NCBI GenBank assembly: GCA_036417435.1 | Contig: CM070910.1 | Span: 83,374,784-83,438,783, forward strand | DNA: 64,000 nt | Reading direction: 5' to 3' | Source: Inia geoffrensis | Lineage: Eukaryota > Chordata > Mammalia > Artiodactyla > Iniidae | Made by a program: the position numbers and the translations under genes | The notes under the pieces: model-generated | What the model was told of the DNA's origin: nothing | The model's database searches: none | Seen by the model: only the letters and a program-made list of their open reading frames with translations | Shown here: positions 1 through 12,345 of the stretch, piece by piece | Layout: every line of letters begins with the position of its first letter | Numbering within the stretch: position 1 is the first letter of the stretch

Positions 1-2291
1 CCCTTAAGCATTGTCGTACCCTATCCTGTACCCTAATCCCTCCCCATTCCCTAACCCTAACCCTAAGCTAAACCCTGAACGTGACCCTTTTCCGAGGCCT
101 TACCCTCATCGGTGCCGTTGTCTTAACCAGTACACCAACACTAACTCGTGCCCTCACACTTACGCTAACACTTAAGCATTGTCGTACCCTAACCTGTACC
201 CTAATCCCTCTCCATTCCCTAACCCTAACCCTAACCCGAATCCTAACCCTGACCCTCACCCGAAGCCTTACCCTCACCCGTGCCCTAATCTTAACCAGGA
301 CACCAAGACTAACTCGTGCCCTGAAACGTACGCTAACACTAAACCGCAGCGGTACCCTAACCTGTACCCTAATCCCTCTCCATTCCCTAACCCTAACCCT
401 AACCTGAAACCTAACCATGACACTCACCCGAAACTTTACCCTCACCCGTGTCCTAATTTTAACCAGTACATCAACACTAACCCATGCCCTCTAACGTACG
501 CCAACCCTAAGCCATTGCCGTACCCTAACCTGTACCCTAATCAATCCCCATTCCCTAACACTAACCCTAACCCTAACCCTTAACGTGACCCTCTTCCGAG
601 GCCATACCCTCACCCGTGCCCTAATCGTCAGCAGTACACTAACACTAACTAGTGACCTCACACGTACGCTAAACCTTAAGCGTTGTGGTACCCTAAACTG
701 TGCCCTAATATCTCCCCATTCCCTAACCCTAACTCTACCCCGAATTCTATAACTGACCCTCACCCGAAACCTTACCCGCACCCGTGCCCTAATCTTAACA
801 GGACACCAACACTAACTTGTGCCCTCACACGTACGCTAACACTTAATCGTTGTCGTACCCTAAACTGTACCCTAATCCCTCCCCATTCCCTAACCTTAAC
901 CCTAACCCGAATCCTAACCCTGACCCTCACCTGAAGCCTTACCCTCACCCGTGCCCTAATCTTAACCAGGACACTAACACTAACCCTTGTCCTCACACGG
1001 ACGCTAACCCTTAAGCACTGTCGTACCCTAAGCTGTACCCTAATCCCTCTGCATTCCTTAACCCTAACCCTAACACTAATAGTAACCCTGACCCTCACCC
1101 GAAGCCTTACCCTAACCCGTGCCGTAATCTTAACCAGGACACCAAGACTAACTCGTGCCCTCAAACGTACGCTAACACTAAACCGCAGCGGTACCGTAAC
1201 CTGTACCCTAATCCCTCTCCATTCCCTAACCCTAACCCTAACCTGAAACCTAACCATGACACTCACCCGAAACTTTACCCTCACCCGTGTCCTAATTTTA
1301 ACCAGTACATTAACACTAACCCATGCCCTCTAACGTACGACAACCCTAAGCCATTGCCGTACCCTAACCTGTACCCTAATCAATCCCCATTCCCTAACCC
1401 TAACCCTAACCCTAACCCTTAACGTGACCCTCTTCCGAGGCCTTACCCTCACCCGTGCCCTAATCCTAAGCAGTAGACTAACACTAACTAGTGACCTCAC
1501 ACGTACGCTAAACCTTAAGCGTTGTGGTACCCTAAACTGTGCCCTAATATCTCCCCATTCCCTAACCCTAACCCTAACCCGAATTCTATCCCTGACCCTC
1601 ACCCGAAACCTTACCCTCACCCGTGCCCTAATCTTAAGCAGGACACCAACACTAACTTGTGCCCTCACACGTACGCTAACCCTTAATCGTTATCGTACCC
1701 TAAGCTGTACCCTAATCCCTCCCCATTCCTTAACCCTAACCCTAACCCCATCCCTAAACCTGACCCACTTCCGATGCCCTACCCTAACCAATGCCCTAAT
1801 CTTAACCAGTACACAAACACTAACTCATGCCCTCAAACGTACGCTAACCCTTAAGCATTGTCGTACCCTATCCTGTACCCTAATCCCTCCCCATTCCCTA
1901 ACCCTAACCCTAAGCGAAACCCTGAACTTGACCCTTTTCCGAGGCCTTACCCCCATCGGTGCCGTTGTCTTAACCAGTACACCAACACTAACTCGTGCCC
2001 TCACACTTACGTTAACCCTTAAGCATTGTCGTACCCTAACCTGTACCCTAATCCCTGTCCATTCCCTAACCCTAACCCTAACCCGAATCCTAACCCTGAC
2101 CCTCACCCGAAGCCTTACCCTCACCCGTGCCCTAATCTTAACCAGGACACCAAGACTAACTCGTGCCATCAAACGTACGCTAACACTAAACCGCAGCGGT
2201 ACCCTAACCTGTACCCTAATCCCTCCCCATTCCCTAACCCTAACCCTAACCCGAATCCTAACCCTGACCCTCACCTGGAGCCTTACCCTCA

Positions 2292-2435
2292 CCTGTGCCC
2301 TAATCTTAACCAGGACACTAACACTAACCCTTGCCCTCACACGTACGCTAAACCTTAAGCGTTGTGGTACCCTAAACTGTGCCCTAATATCTCCCCATTC
2401 CCTAACCCTGACCCTCATCCGAAACCTTACCCTCA
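2292..2435. repeat. Shortened 144-bp monomer, 8::6 hybrid with a 24-bp deletion
   Basis: It starts like type 8 (GACACTAACACTAACCC, CCTTGCCC) and switches to type 6 (CACACGTACGC, AAGCGTTGTGG, AATATCTCCCC). After CATTCCCTAACCC it jumps to CTGACCCTCATCCG, omitting exactly four hexamers including the CCCGAATTC segment. The next monomer begins at 2436. The loss is a whole number of hexamers, so the register is kept. Confidence 0.85.
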
Positions 2436-2459
2436 CCCGTGCCCTAATCTTAACCAGGA

Positions 2460-5400
2460 CACCAACACTAACTCGTGCCCTCACACGTACGCTAAACCTT
2501 AAGCGTTTTCGTACCCTAAATTGTACCCTAATCCCTCCCCATTCCTTAACCCTAACCCTAACCCCATCCCTAAACCTGACCCACTTCCGATGCCCTACCC
2601 TAACCAATGCCCTAATCTTAACCAGTACACAAACACTAACTCATGCCCGCAAACGTACGCTAACCCTTAAGCATTGTCGGACCCTATCCTGTACCCTAAT
2701 CCCTCCCCATTCCCTAACCCTAACCCTAAGCGAAACCCTGAACGTGACCCTTTTCCGAGGCCTTACCCTCATCGGTGCCGTTGTCTTAACCAGTATACCA
2801 ACACTAACTCGTGCCCTCACACTTACGCTAACCCTTAAGCATTGTCGTACCCTAACCTCTACCCTAATCCCTCTCCATTCCCTAACCCTAACCCTAACCC
2901 GAATCCTAACCCTGACCCTCACCCGAAGCCTTACCCTCACCCGTGCCCTAATCTTAACCAGGACACCAAGTCTAACTCGTGCCCTCAAACGTATGCTAAC
3001 ACTAAACCGCAGCGGTACCCTAACCTGTACCCTAATCCCTCTTCATTCCCTAAGTCTAACCCTAACCTGAAACCTAACCATGACACTCACCCGAAACTTT
3101 ACCCTCACCCGTGTCCTAATTTTAACCAGTACATCAACACTAACCCATGCCCTCTAACGTACGCCAACCCTAAGCCATTGCCGTACCCTAACCTGTACCC
3201 TAATCAATCCCCATTCCCTAACCCTAACCCTATCCCTAACCCTTAACATGACCCTCTTCCGAGGCCTTACCCTCACCCGTGCCCTAATCGTAAGCAGTAG
3301 ACTAACACTAACTAGTGACCTTACACGTACGCTAAACCTTCAGCGTAGTGGTACCCTAAACTGTGCCCTAATATCTCCCCATTCCCTAACCCTAACCCTT
3401 ACCCGAATTCTATCCCTGACCCTCACCCGAAACCTTACCCTCACCCGTGCCCTAATCTTAACCAGGACACCAACACTAACTTGTGCCCTCACACGTACGC
3501 TAACCCTTAATCGTTGTCGTACCCTAAACTGTACCCTAATCCCTCCCTATTCCCTAACCCTAACCCTAACCCGAATCCTAACCCTGACCCACACCTGGAA
3601 CCTTACCCTCACCTGTGCCCTAATCTTAACCAGGACACTAACACTAACCCTTGCCCTCACACGAACGCTAACCCTTAAGCACTGTCGTACCCTAAGCTGT
3701 ACCCTAATCCCTCTGCATTCCTTAACCCTAACCCTAACCCGAATCCTAACCCTGACCCTCACCCGAAGCCTTACCCTCACCCCTGCCCTAATCTTAACCA
3801 GGACACCAACACTAACTCGTGCCCTCACACATACGGTAAACCTTAAGCGTTGTCGTACCCTAAATTGTACCCTAATCCCTCCCCATTCCTTAACCCTAAC
3901 CCTAACCACATCCCTAAACCTGACCCACTTCCGATGCCCTACCCTAACCAATACCCTAATCTTAACCAGTACACAAACACTAACTCATGGCCTCAAACGT
4001 ACGCTAACCCTTAAGCATTGTCGTACCCTATCCTGTACCCTAATCCCTCCCCATTCCCTAACCCTAACCCTAAGCGAAACCCTGAACGTGACCCTTTTCC
4101 GAGGCCTTACCCTCATCGGTGCCCTTGTCTTAACCAGTACACCAACACTAACACGTGCCCTCACACTTACGCTAACCCTTAAGCATTGTCGTACCCTAAC
4201 CTGTACCCTAATCCCACTCCATTCCCTAACCCTAACCCTAACCCGAATACTAACCCTGACCCTCACCCGAAGCCTTACCCTCACCCGTGCCCTAATCTTA
4301 ACCAGGACACCAAGACTAACTCGTGCCCTCAAACGTACGCTAACACTAAACCGCAGCGGTACCCTAACCTGTACCCTAATCCCTCTCCATTCCCTAACCC
4401 TAACCCTAACCTGAAACCTAACCATGACACTCACCCGAAACTTTACCCTCACCCGTGTCCTAATTTTAACCAGTACATCAACACTAACCCATGCCCTCTA
4501 ACGTACGCCAACCCTAAGCCATTGCCGTACCCTAACCTGTACCCTAATCAATCCCCATTCCCTAACGTAACCCTAACCCTAACCCTTAACGTGACCCTCT
4601 TTCGAGGTGTTACCCTCACACGTGCCCTAATCGTAAGCAGTACACTAACACTAACTAGTGACCTCAAACGTACGCTAAACCTTACGCGTTGTGGTACCCT
4701 AAACTGTGCCCTAATATCTCCCCATTCCCTAACCCTAACCCTAACCCGAATTCTATCCCTGACCCTCACCCGAAACCTTACCCGCACCCGTGCCCTAATC
4801 TTAACCAGGACACCAACACTAACTTGTGCCCTCACACGTACGCTAACCCTTAATCGTTGTCGTACCCTAAACTGTACCCTAATCCCTCCCCATTCCCTAA
4901 CCCTAACCCTAACCCGAATCCTAACACTGACCCTCACCTGAAGCCTTACCCTCACCCGTGCCCTAATCTTAACCAGGACACTAACACTAACCCTTTCCCT
5001 CACACGAACGCTAACCCTTAAGCACTGTCATACCCTAAGCTGTACCCTAATCCCTCTGCATTCCTTAACCCTAACCATAACCCGAATTCTAACCCTGACC
5101 CTCACCCGAAGCCTTACCCTCACCCGTGCCCTAATCTTAACCAGGACACCAACACTAACTCGTGCCCTCACACGTACGCTAAACCTTAAGCGTTGTCGTA
5201 CCCTAAATTGTACCCTAATCCCTCCCCATTCCTTAACCCTAACCCTAACCCCATCCCTAAACCTGACCCACTTCCGATGCCCTACCCTAACCAATGCCCT
5301 AATCTTAACCAGTACACAAACACTAACTCATGGCCTCAAACGTACGCTAAACCTTAAGGATTGTCGTACCCTATCCTGTACCCTAATCCCTCCCCATTCC

Positions 5401-5656
5401 CTAACCCTAACCCTAAGCGAAACCCTGAACGTGACCCTTTTCCGAGGCCTTACACTCATCGGTGCCCTTGTCTTAACCAGTACACCAACACTAACTCGTG
5501 CCCTCACACTTACGCTAACCCTTAAGCATTGTCGTACCCTAACCTGTACCCTAATCCCTCTCCATTCCCTAACCCTAACCCTAACCCGAATCCTAACCCT
5601 GACCCTCACCCGAAGCCTTACCCTCACCCGTGCCCTAATCTTAACCAGGACACCAA
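2460..5656. repeat. 3.2-kb repeated block, copy 1 (offset 6689 bp)
   Basis: This block matches 9149-12345 at a constant offset of 6689 bp (40 monomers minus 31 bp). Shared rare marks include GTTTTCGTACC near 2507 and 9196, GTCGGACCC near 2687 and 9366, and a one-base register break near 4566 and 11255. A few substitutions separate the copies, for example AACATGACCC against AACGTGACCC at 3246 and 9935. Confidence 0.85.
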
Positions 5657-8600
5657 CACTAACTCGTGCCCTCACACGTACGCTAAACCTTAAGCGTTTT
5701 CGTACCCTAAATTGTACCCTAATCCCTCCCCATTCCCTAACCCTAACCCTAACCCGAATCCTAACCCTGACCCACACCTGGAACCTTACCCACACCTGTG
5801 CCCTAATCTTAACCAGGACACTAACACTAAACCTTGCCCTCACACGAACGCTAACCCTTAAGCACTGTCGTACCCTAAGCTGTACCCTAATCCCTCTGCA
5901 TTCCTTAACCCTAACCCTAACCCGAATCCTAACCCTGACCCTCACCCGAAGCCTTACCCTCACCCCTGCCCTAATCTTAACCAGGACACCAACACTAACT
6001 CGTGCCCTCACACGTACGGTAAACCTTAAGCGTTGTCGTACCCTAAATTGTACCCTAATCCCTCCCCATTCCTTAACCCTAACCCTAACCACATCCCTAA
6101 ACCTGACCCACTTCCGATGCCCTACCCTAACCAATACCCTAATCTTAACCAGTACACAAACACTAACTCATGGCCTCAAACGTACGCTAACCCTTAAGCA
6201 TTGTCGTACCCTATCCTGTACCCTAATCCCTCCCCATTCCCTAACCCTAACCCTAAGCGAAACCCTGAACGTGACCCTTTTCCGAGGCCTTACCCTCATC
6301 GGTGCCCTTGTCTTAACCAGTACACCAACACTAACACGTGCCCTCACACCTACGCTAACCCTTAAGCATTGTCGTACCCTAACCTGTACCCTAATCCCAC
6401 TCCATTCCCTAACCCTAACCCTAACCCGAATCCTAACCCTGACCCTCACCCGAAGCCTTACCCTCACCCGTGCCCTAATCTTAACCAGGACACCAAGACT
6501 AACTCGTGCCCTCAAATGTACGCTCACAATAAACCGCAGCGGTACCCTAACCTGTACCCTAATCCCTCTCCATTCCCTAACCCTAACCCTAACCTGAAAC
6601 CTAACCATGACACTCACCCGAAACTTTACCCTCACCCGTGTCCTAATTTTAACCAGTACATCAACACTAACCCATGCCCTCTAACGTACGACAACCCTAA
6701 GCCATTGCCGTACCCTAACCTGTACCCTAATCAATACCCATTCCCTAACCCTAACCCTAACCCTAACCCTTAACGTGACCCTCTTCCGAGGCCTTACCCT
6801 CACCCGTGCCCTAATCCTAAGCAGTAGACTAACACTAACTAGTGACCTCACACGTACGCTAAACCTTAAGCGTTGTGGTACCCTAAACTGTGCCCTAATA
6901 TCTCCCCATTCCCTAACCCTAACCCTAACCCGAATTCTATCCCTGACCCTCACCCGAAACCTTACCCTCACCCGTGCCCTAATCTTAAGCAGGACACCAA
7001 CACTAACTTGTGCCCTCACACGTACGCTAACCCTTAATCGTTGTCGTACCCTAAGCTGTACCCTAATCCCTCCCCATTCCTTAATCCTAACCCTAACCCC
7101 ATCCCTAAACCTGACCCACTTCCGATGCCCTACCCTAACCAATGCCCTAATCTTAACCAGTACACAAACACTAACTCATGCCCTCAAACGTACGCTAACC
7201 CTTAAGCATTGTCATACCCTATCCTGTACCCTAATCCCTCCCCATTCCCTAACCCTAACCCTAAGCGAAACCCTGAACTTGACCGTTTTCCGAGGCCTTA
7301 CCCCCATCGGTGCCGTTGTCTTAACCAGTACACCAACACTAACTCGTGCCCTCACACTTACGTTAACCCTTAAGCATTGTCGTACCCTAACCTGTACCCT
7401 AATCCCTGTCCATTCCCTAACCCTAACCCTAACCCGAATCCTAACCCTGACCCTCACCCGAAGCCTTACCCTCATCCGTGCCCTAATCTTAACCAGGACA
7501 CCAAGACTAACTCGTGCCATCAAACGTACGCTAACACTAAACCGCAGCGGTACCCTAACCTGTACCCTAATCCCTCTCCATTCCCTAAGCCTAACCCTAA
7601 CCTGAAACCTAACCATGACACTCACCCGAAACTTTACCCTCACCCGTGTCCTAATTTTAACCAGTACATCAACACTAACCCATGCCCTCTAACGTACGCC
7701 AACCCTAAGCCATTGCCGTACCCTAACCTGTACCCTAATCAATCCCCATTCCCTAACCCTAACCCTAAACCTAACCCTTAACGTGACCCTCTTCCGAGGC
7801 CTTACCCTCACCCATGCCCTAATCGTGAGCAGTACACTAACAATAAGTAGTGACGTCACACGTACGCTAAACCTTAAGCGTTGTGGTACCCTAAACTGTG
7901 CCCTAATATCTCCCCATTCCCTAACCCTAACCCTAACCCGAATTCTATCCCTGACCCTCACCCGAAACCTTACCCTCACCCGTGCCCTAATCTTAAGCAG
8001 GACACCAACACTAACTTGTGCCCTCACACGTACGCTAACCCTTAATCGTTGTCGTACCCTAAGCTGTACCCTAATCCCTCCCCATTCCTTAACCCTAACC
8101 CTAACCCCATCCCTAAACCTGACCCACTTCCAATGCCCTACCCTAACCAATGCCCTAATCTTAACCAGTACACAAACACTAACTCATGCCCTCAAACGTA
8201 CGCTAACCCTTAATCGTTGTCGTACCCTAAACTGTACCCTAATCCCTCCCCATTCCCTAACCCTAACCCTAACCCGAATCCTAACCCTGACCCTCACCTG
8301 GAGCCTTACCCTCACCTGTGCCCTAATCTTAACCAGGACACTAACACTAACCCTTGCCCTCACACGAACGCTAACCCTTAAGCACTGTCGTACCCTAAGC
8401 TGTACCCTAATCCCTCTGCATTCCTTAACCCTAACCCTAACACTAATCGTAACCCTGACCCTCACCCGAAGCCTTACCCTAACCCGTGCCGTAATCTTAA
8501 CCAGGACACCAAGACTAACTCGTGCCCTCAAACGTACGCTAACACTAAACCGCAGCGGTACCCTAACCTGTACCCTAATCCCTCTCCATTCCCTAACCCT

Positions 8601-8818
8601 AACCCTAACCTGAAACCTAACCATGACACTCACCCGAAACTTTACCCTCACCCGTGTCCTAATTTTAACCAGTACATCAACACTAACCCATGCCCTCTAA
8701 CGTACGACAACCCTAAGCCATTGCCGTACACTAACCTGTACCCTAATCAATCCCCATTCCCTAACCCTAACCCTAACCCTAACCCTTAACGTGACCCTCT
8801 TCCGAGGTCTTACCCTCA

Positions 8819-8956
8819 CCCGTGCCCTAATCGTAAGCAGTACACTAACTAGTGACCTCACACGTACGCTAAACCTTAAGCGTTGTGGTACCCTAAACTG
8901 TGCCCTAATATCTCCCCATTCCCTAACCCTGACCCTCATCCGAAACCTTACCCTCA
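8819..8956. repeat. Shortened 138-bp type 6 monomer (24-bp plus 6-bp deletions)
   Basis: It carries the same 24-bp loss as the monomer at 2292 (CCCTGACCCTCATCCG directly after CATTCCCTAAC). In addition one CACTAA hexamer is missing before ACTAGTGACC near 8845. The next monomer starts at 8957. The shared 24-bp loss shows common descent with 2292-2435. Confidence 0.85.
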
Positions 8957-9148
8957 CCCGTGCCCTAATCTTAACCAAGACACCAACACTAACTTGTGCC
9001 CTCACACGTACGCTAACCCTTAATCGTTGTCGTACCCTAAGCTGTACCCTAATCCCTCTGCATTCCTTAACCCTAAACCTAACCCGAATCCTAACCCTGA
9101 CCCTCACCCGAAGCCTTACCCTCACCCGTGCCCTAATCTTAAACAGGA

Positions 9149-12100
9149 CACCAACACTAACTCGTGCCCTCACACGTACGCTAAACCTTAAGCGTTTTCG
9201 TACCCTAAATTGTACCCTAATCCCTCCCCATTCCTTAACCCTAACCCTAACCCCATCCCTAAACCTGACCCACTTCCGATGCCCTACCCTAACCAATGCC
9301 CTAATCTTAACCAGTACACAAACACTAACTCATGCCCGCAAACGTACGCTAACCCTTAAGCATTGTCGGACCCTATCCTGTACCCTAATCCCTCCCCATT
9401 CCCTAACCCTAACCCTAAGCGAAACCCTGAACGTGACCCTTTTCCGAGGCCTTACCCTCATCGGTGCCGTTGTCTTAACCAGTATACCAACACTAACTCG
9501 TGCCCTCACACTTACGCTAACCCTTAAGCATTGTCGTACCCTAACCTGTACCCTAATCCCTCTCCATTCCCTAACCCTAACCCTAACCCGAATCCTAACC
9601 CTGACCCTCACCCGAAGCCTTACCCTCACCCGTGCCCTAATCTTAACCAGGACACCAAGTCTAACTCGTGCCCTCAAACGTATGCTAACACTAAACCGCA
9701 GCGGTACCCTAACCTGTACCCTAATCCCTCTTCATTCCCTAAGTCTAACCCTAACCTGAAACCTAACAATGACACTCACCCGAAACTTTACCCTCACCCG
9801 TGTCCTAATTTTAACCAGTACATCAACACTAACCCATGCCCTCTAACGTACGCCAACCCTAAGCCATTGCCGTACCCTAACCTGTACCCTAATCAATCCC
9901 CATTCCCTAACCCTAACCCTAACCCTAACCCTTAACGTGACCCTCTTCCGAGGCCTTACCCTCACCCGTGCCCTAATCGTAAGCAGTAGACTAACACTAA
10001 CTAGTGACCTTACACGTACGCTAAACCTTCAGCGTAGTGGTACCCTAAACTGTGCCCTAATATCTCCCCATTCCCTAACCCTAACCCTTACCCGAATTCT
10101 ATCCCTGACCCTCACCCGAAACCTTACCCTCACCCGTGCCCTAATCTTAACCAGGACACCAACACTAACTTGTGCCCTCACACGTACGCTAACCCTTAAT
10201 CGTTGTCGTACCCTAAACTGTACCCTAATCCCTCCCAATTCCCTAACCCTAACCCTAACCCGAATCCTAACCCTGACCCACACCTGGAACCTTACCCTCA
10301 CCTGTGCCCTAATCTTAACCAGGACACTAACACTAACCCTTGCCCTCACACGAACGCTAAACCTTAAGCACTGTCGTACCCTAAGCTGTACCCTAATCCC
10401 TCTGCATTCCTTAACCCTAACCCTAACCCGAATCCTAACCCTGACCCTCACCCGAAGCCTTACCCTCACCCCTGCCCTAATCTTAACCAGGACACCAACA
10501 CTAACTCGTGCCCTCACACATACGGTAAACCTTAAGCGTTGTCGTACCCTAAATTGTACCCTAATCCCTCCCCATTCCTTAACCCTAACCCTAACCACAT
10601 CCCTAAACCTGACCCACTTCCGATGCCCTACCCTAACCAATACCCTAATCTTAACCAGTACACAAACACTAACTCATGGCCTCAAACGTACGCTAACCCT
10701 TAAGCATTGTCGTACCCTATCCTGTACCCTAATCCCTCCCCATTCCCTAACCCTAACCCTAAGCGAAACCCTGAACGTGACCCTTTTCCGAGGCCTTACC
10801 CTCATCGGTGCCCTTGTCTTAACCAGTACACCAACACTAACACGTGCCCTCACACTTACGCTAACCCTTAAGCATTGTCGTACCCTAACCTGTACCCTAA
10901 TCCCACTCCATTCCCTAACCCTAACCCTAACCCGAATCCTAACCCTGACCCTCACCCGAAGCCTTACCCTCACCCGTGCCCTAATCTTAACCAGGACACC
11001 AAGACTAACTCGTGCCCTCAAACGTACGCTAACACTAAACCGCAGCGGTACCCTAACCTGTACCCTAATCCCTCTCCATTCCCTAACCCTAACCCTAACC
11101 TGAAACCTAACCATGACACTCACCCGAAACTTTACCCTCACCCGTGTCCTAATTTTAACCAGTACATCAACACTAACCCATGCCCTCTAACGTACGCCAA
11201 CCCTAAGCCATTGCCGTACCCTAACCTGTACCCTAATCAATCCCCATTCCCTAAAGTAACCCTAACCCTAACCCTTAACGTGACCCTCTTTCGAGGTGTT
11301 ACCCTCACACGTGCCCTAATCGTAAGCAGTACACTAACACTAACTAGTGACCTCAAACGTACGCTAAACCTTACGCGTTGTGGTACCCTAAACTGTGCCC
11401 TAATATCTCCCCATTCCCTAACCCTAACCCTAACCCGAATTCTATCCATGACCCTCACCCGAAACCTTACCCGCACCCGTGCCCTAATCTTAACCAGGAC
11501 ACCAACACTAACTTGTGCCCTCACACGTACGCTAACCCTTAATCGTTGTCGTACCCTAAACTGTACCCTAATCCCTCCCCATTCCCTAACCCTAACCCTA
11601 ACCCGAATCCTAACACTGACCCTCACCTGAAGCCTTACCCTCACCCGTGCCCTAATCTTAACCAGGACACTAACACTAACCCTTGCCCTCACACGAACGC
11701 TAACCCTTAAGCACTGTCATGCCCTAAGCTGTACCCTAATCCCTCTGCATTCCTTAACCCTAACCATAACCCGAATTCTAACCCTGACCCTCACCCGAAG
11801 CCTTACCCTCACCCGTGCCCTAATCTTAACCAGGACACCAACACTAACTCGTGCCCTCACACGTACGCTAAACCTTAAGCGTTGTCGTACCCTAAATTGT
11901 ACCCTAATCCCTCCCCATTCCTTAACCCTAACCCTAACCCCATCCCTAAACCTGACCCACTTCCGATGCCCTACCCTAACCAATGCCCTAATCTTAACCA
12001 GTACACAAACACTAACTCATGGCCTCAAACGTACGCTAAACCTTAAGCATTGTCGTACCCTATCCTGTACCCTAATCCCTCCCCATTCCCTAACCCTAAC

Positions 12101-12345
12101 CCTAAGCGAAACCCTGAACGTGACCCTTTTCCGAGGCCTTACCCTCATCGGTGCCCTTGTCTTAACCAGTACACCAACACTAACTCGTGCCCTCACACTT
12201 ACGCTAACCCTTAAGCATTGTCGTACCCTAACCTGTACCCTAATCCCTCTCCATTCCCTAACCCTAACCCTAACCCGAATCCTAACCCTGACCCTCACCC
12301 GAAGCCTTACCCTCACCCGTGCCCTAATCTTAACCAGGACACCAA
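9149..12345. repeat. 3.2-kb repeated block, copy 2 (offset 6689 bp)
   Basis: This is the second copy of 2460-5656. At the right edge CACCAAGACT here differs from CACCAACACT in copy 1, where copy 1 moves on to a different monomer type. Monomers 8957-9148 to its left differ from those left of copy 1. Confidence 0.85.

Noticed and set aside
179..583. Pro-Asn-rich plus-strand frames resembling low-complexity antifreeze or cell-wall proteins
   Set aside because: They are CCT AAC codons from the satellite and end wherever a monomer carries TAA in that frame.
2292..2435. The 144-bp monomer as a separate satellite family
   Set aside because: It aligns fully to types 8 and 6 except for one 24-bp gap, so it is a deletion variant.
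1424..3070. A 548-codon plus-strand open frame (Thr-Leu rich), and similar frames throughout
   Set aside because: It is a direct translation of degenerate CCCTAA hexamers in one frame. The same frame recurs in every unit, starts and stops at monomer-specific sites, and has no domain, signal or codon pattern of a gene.
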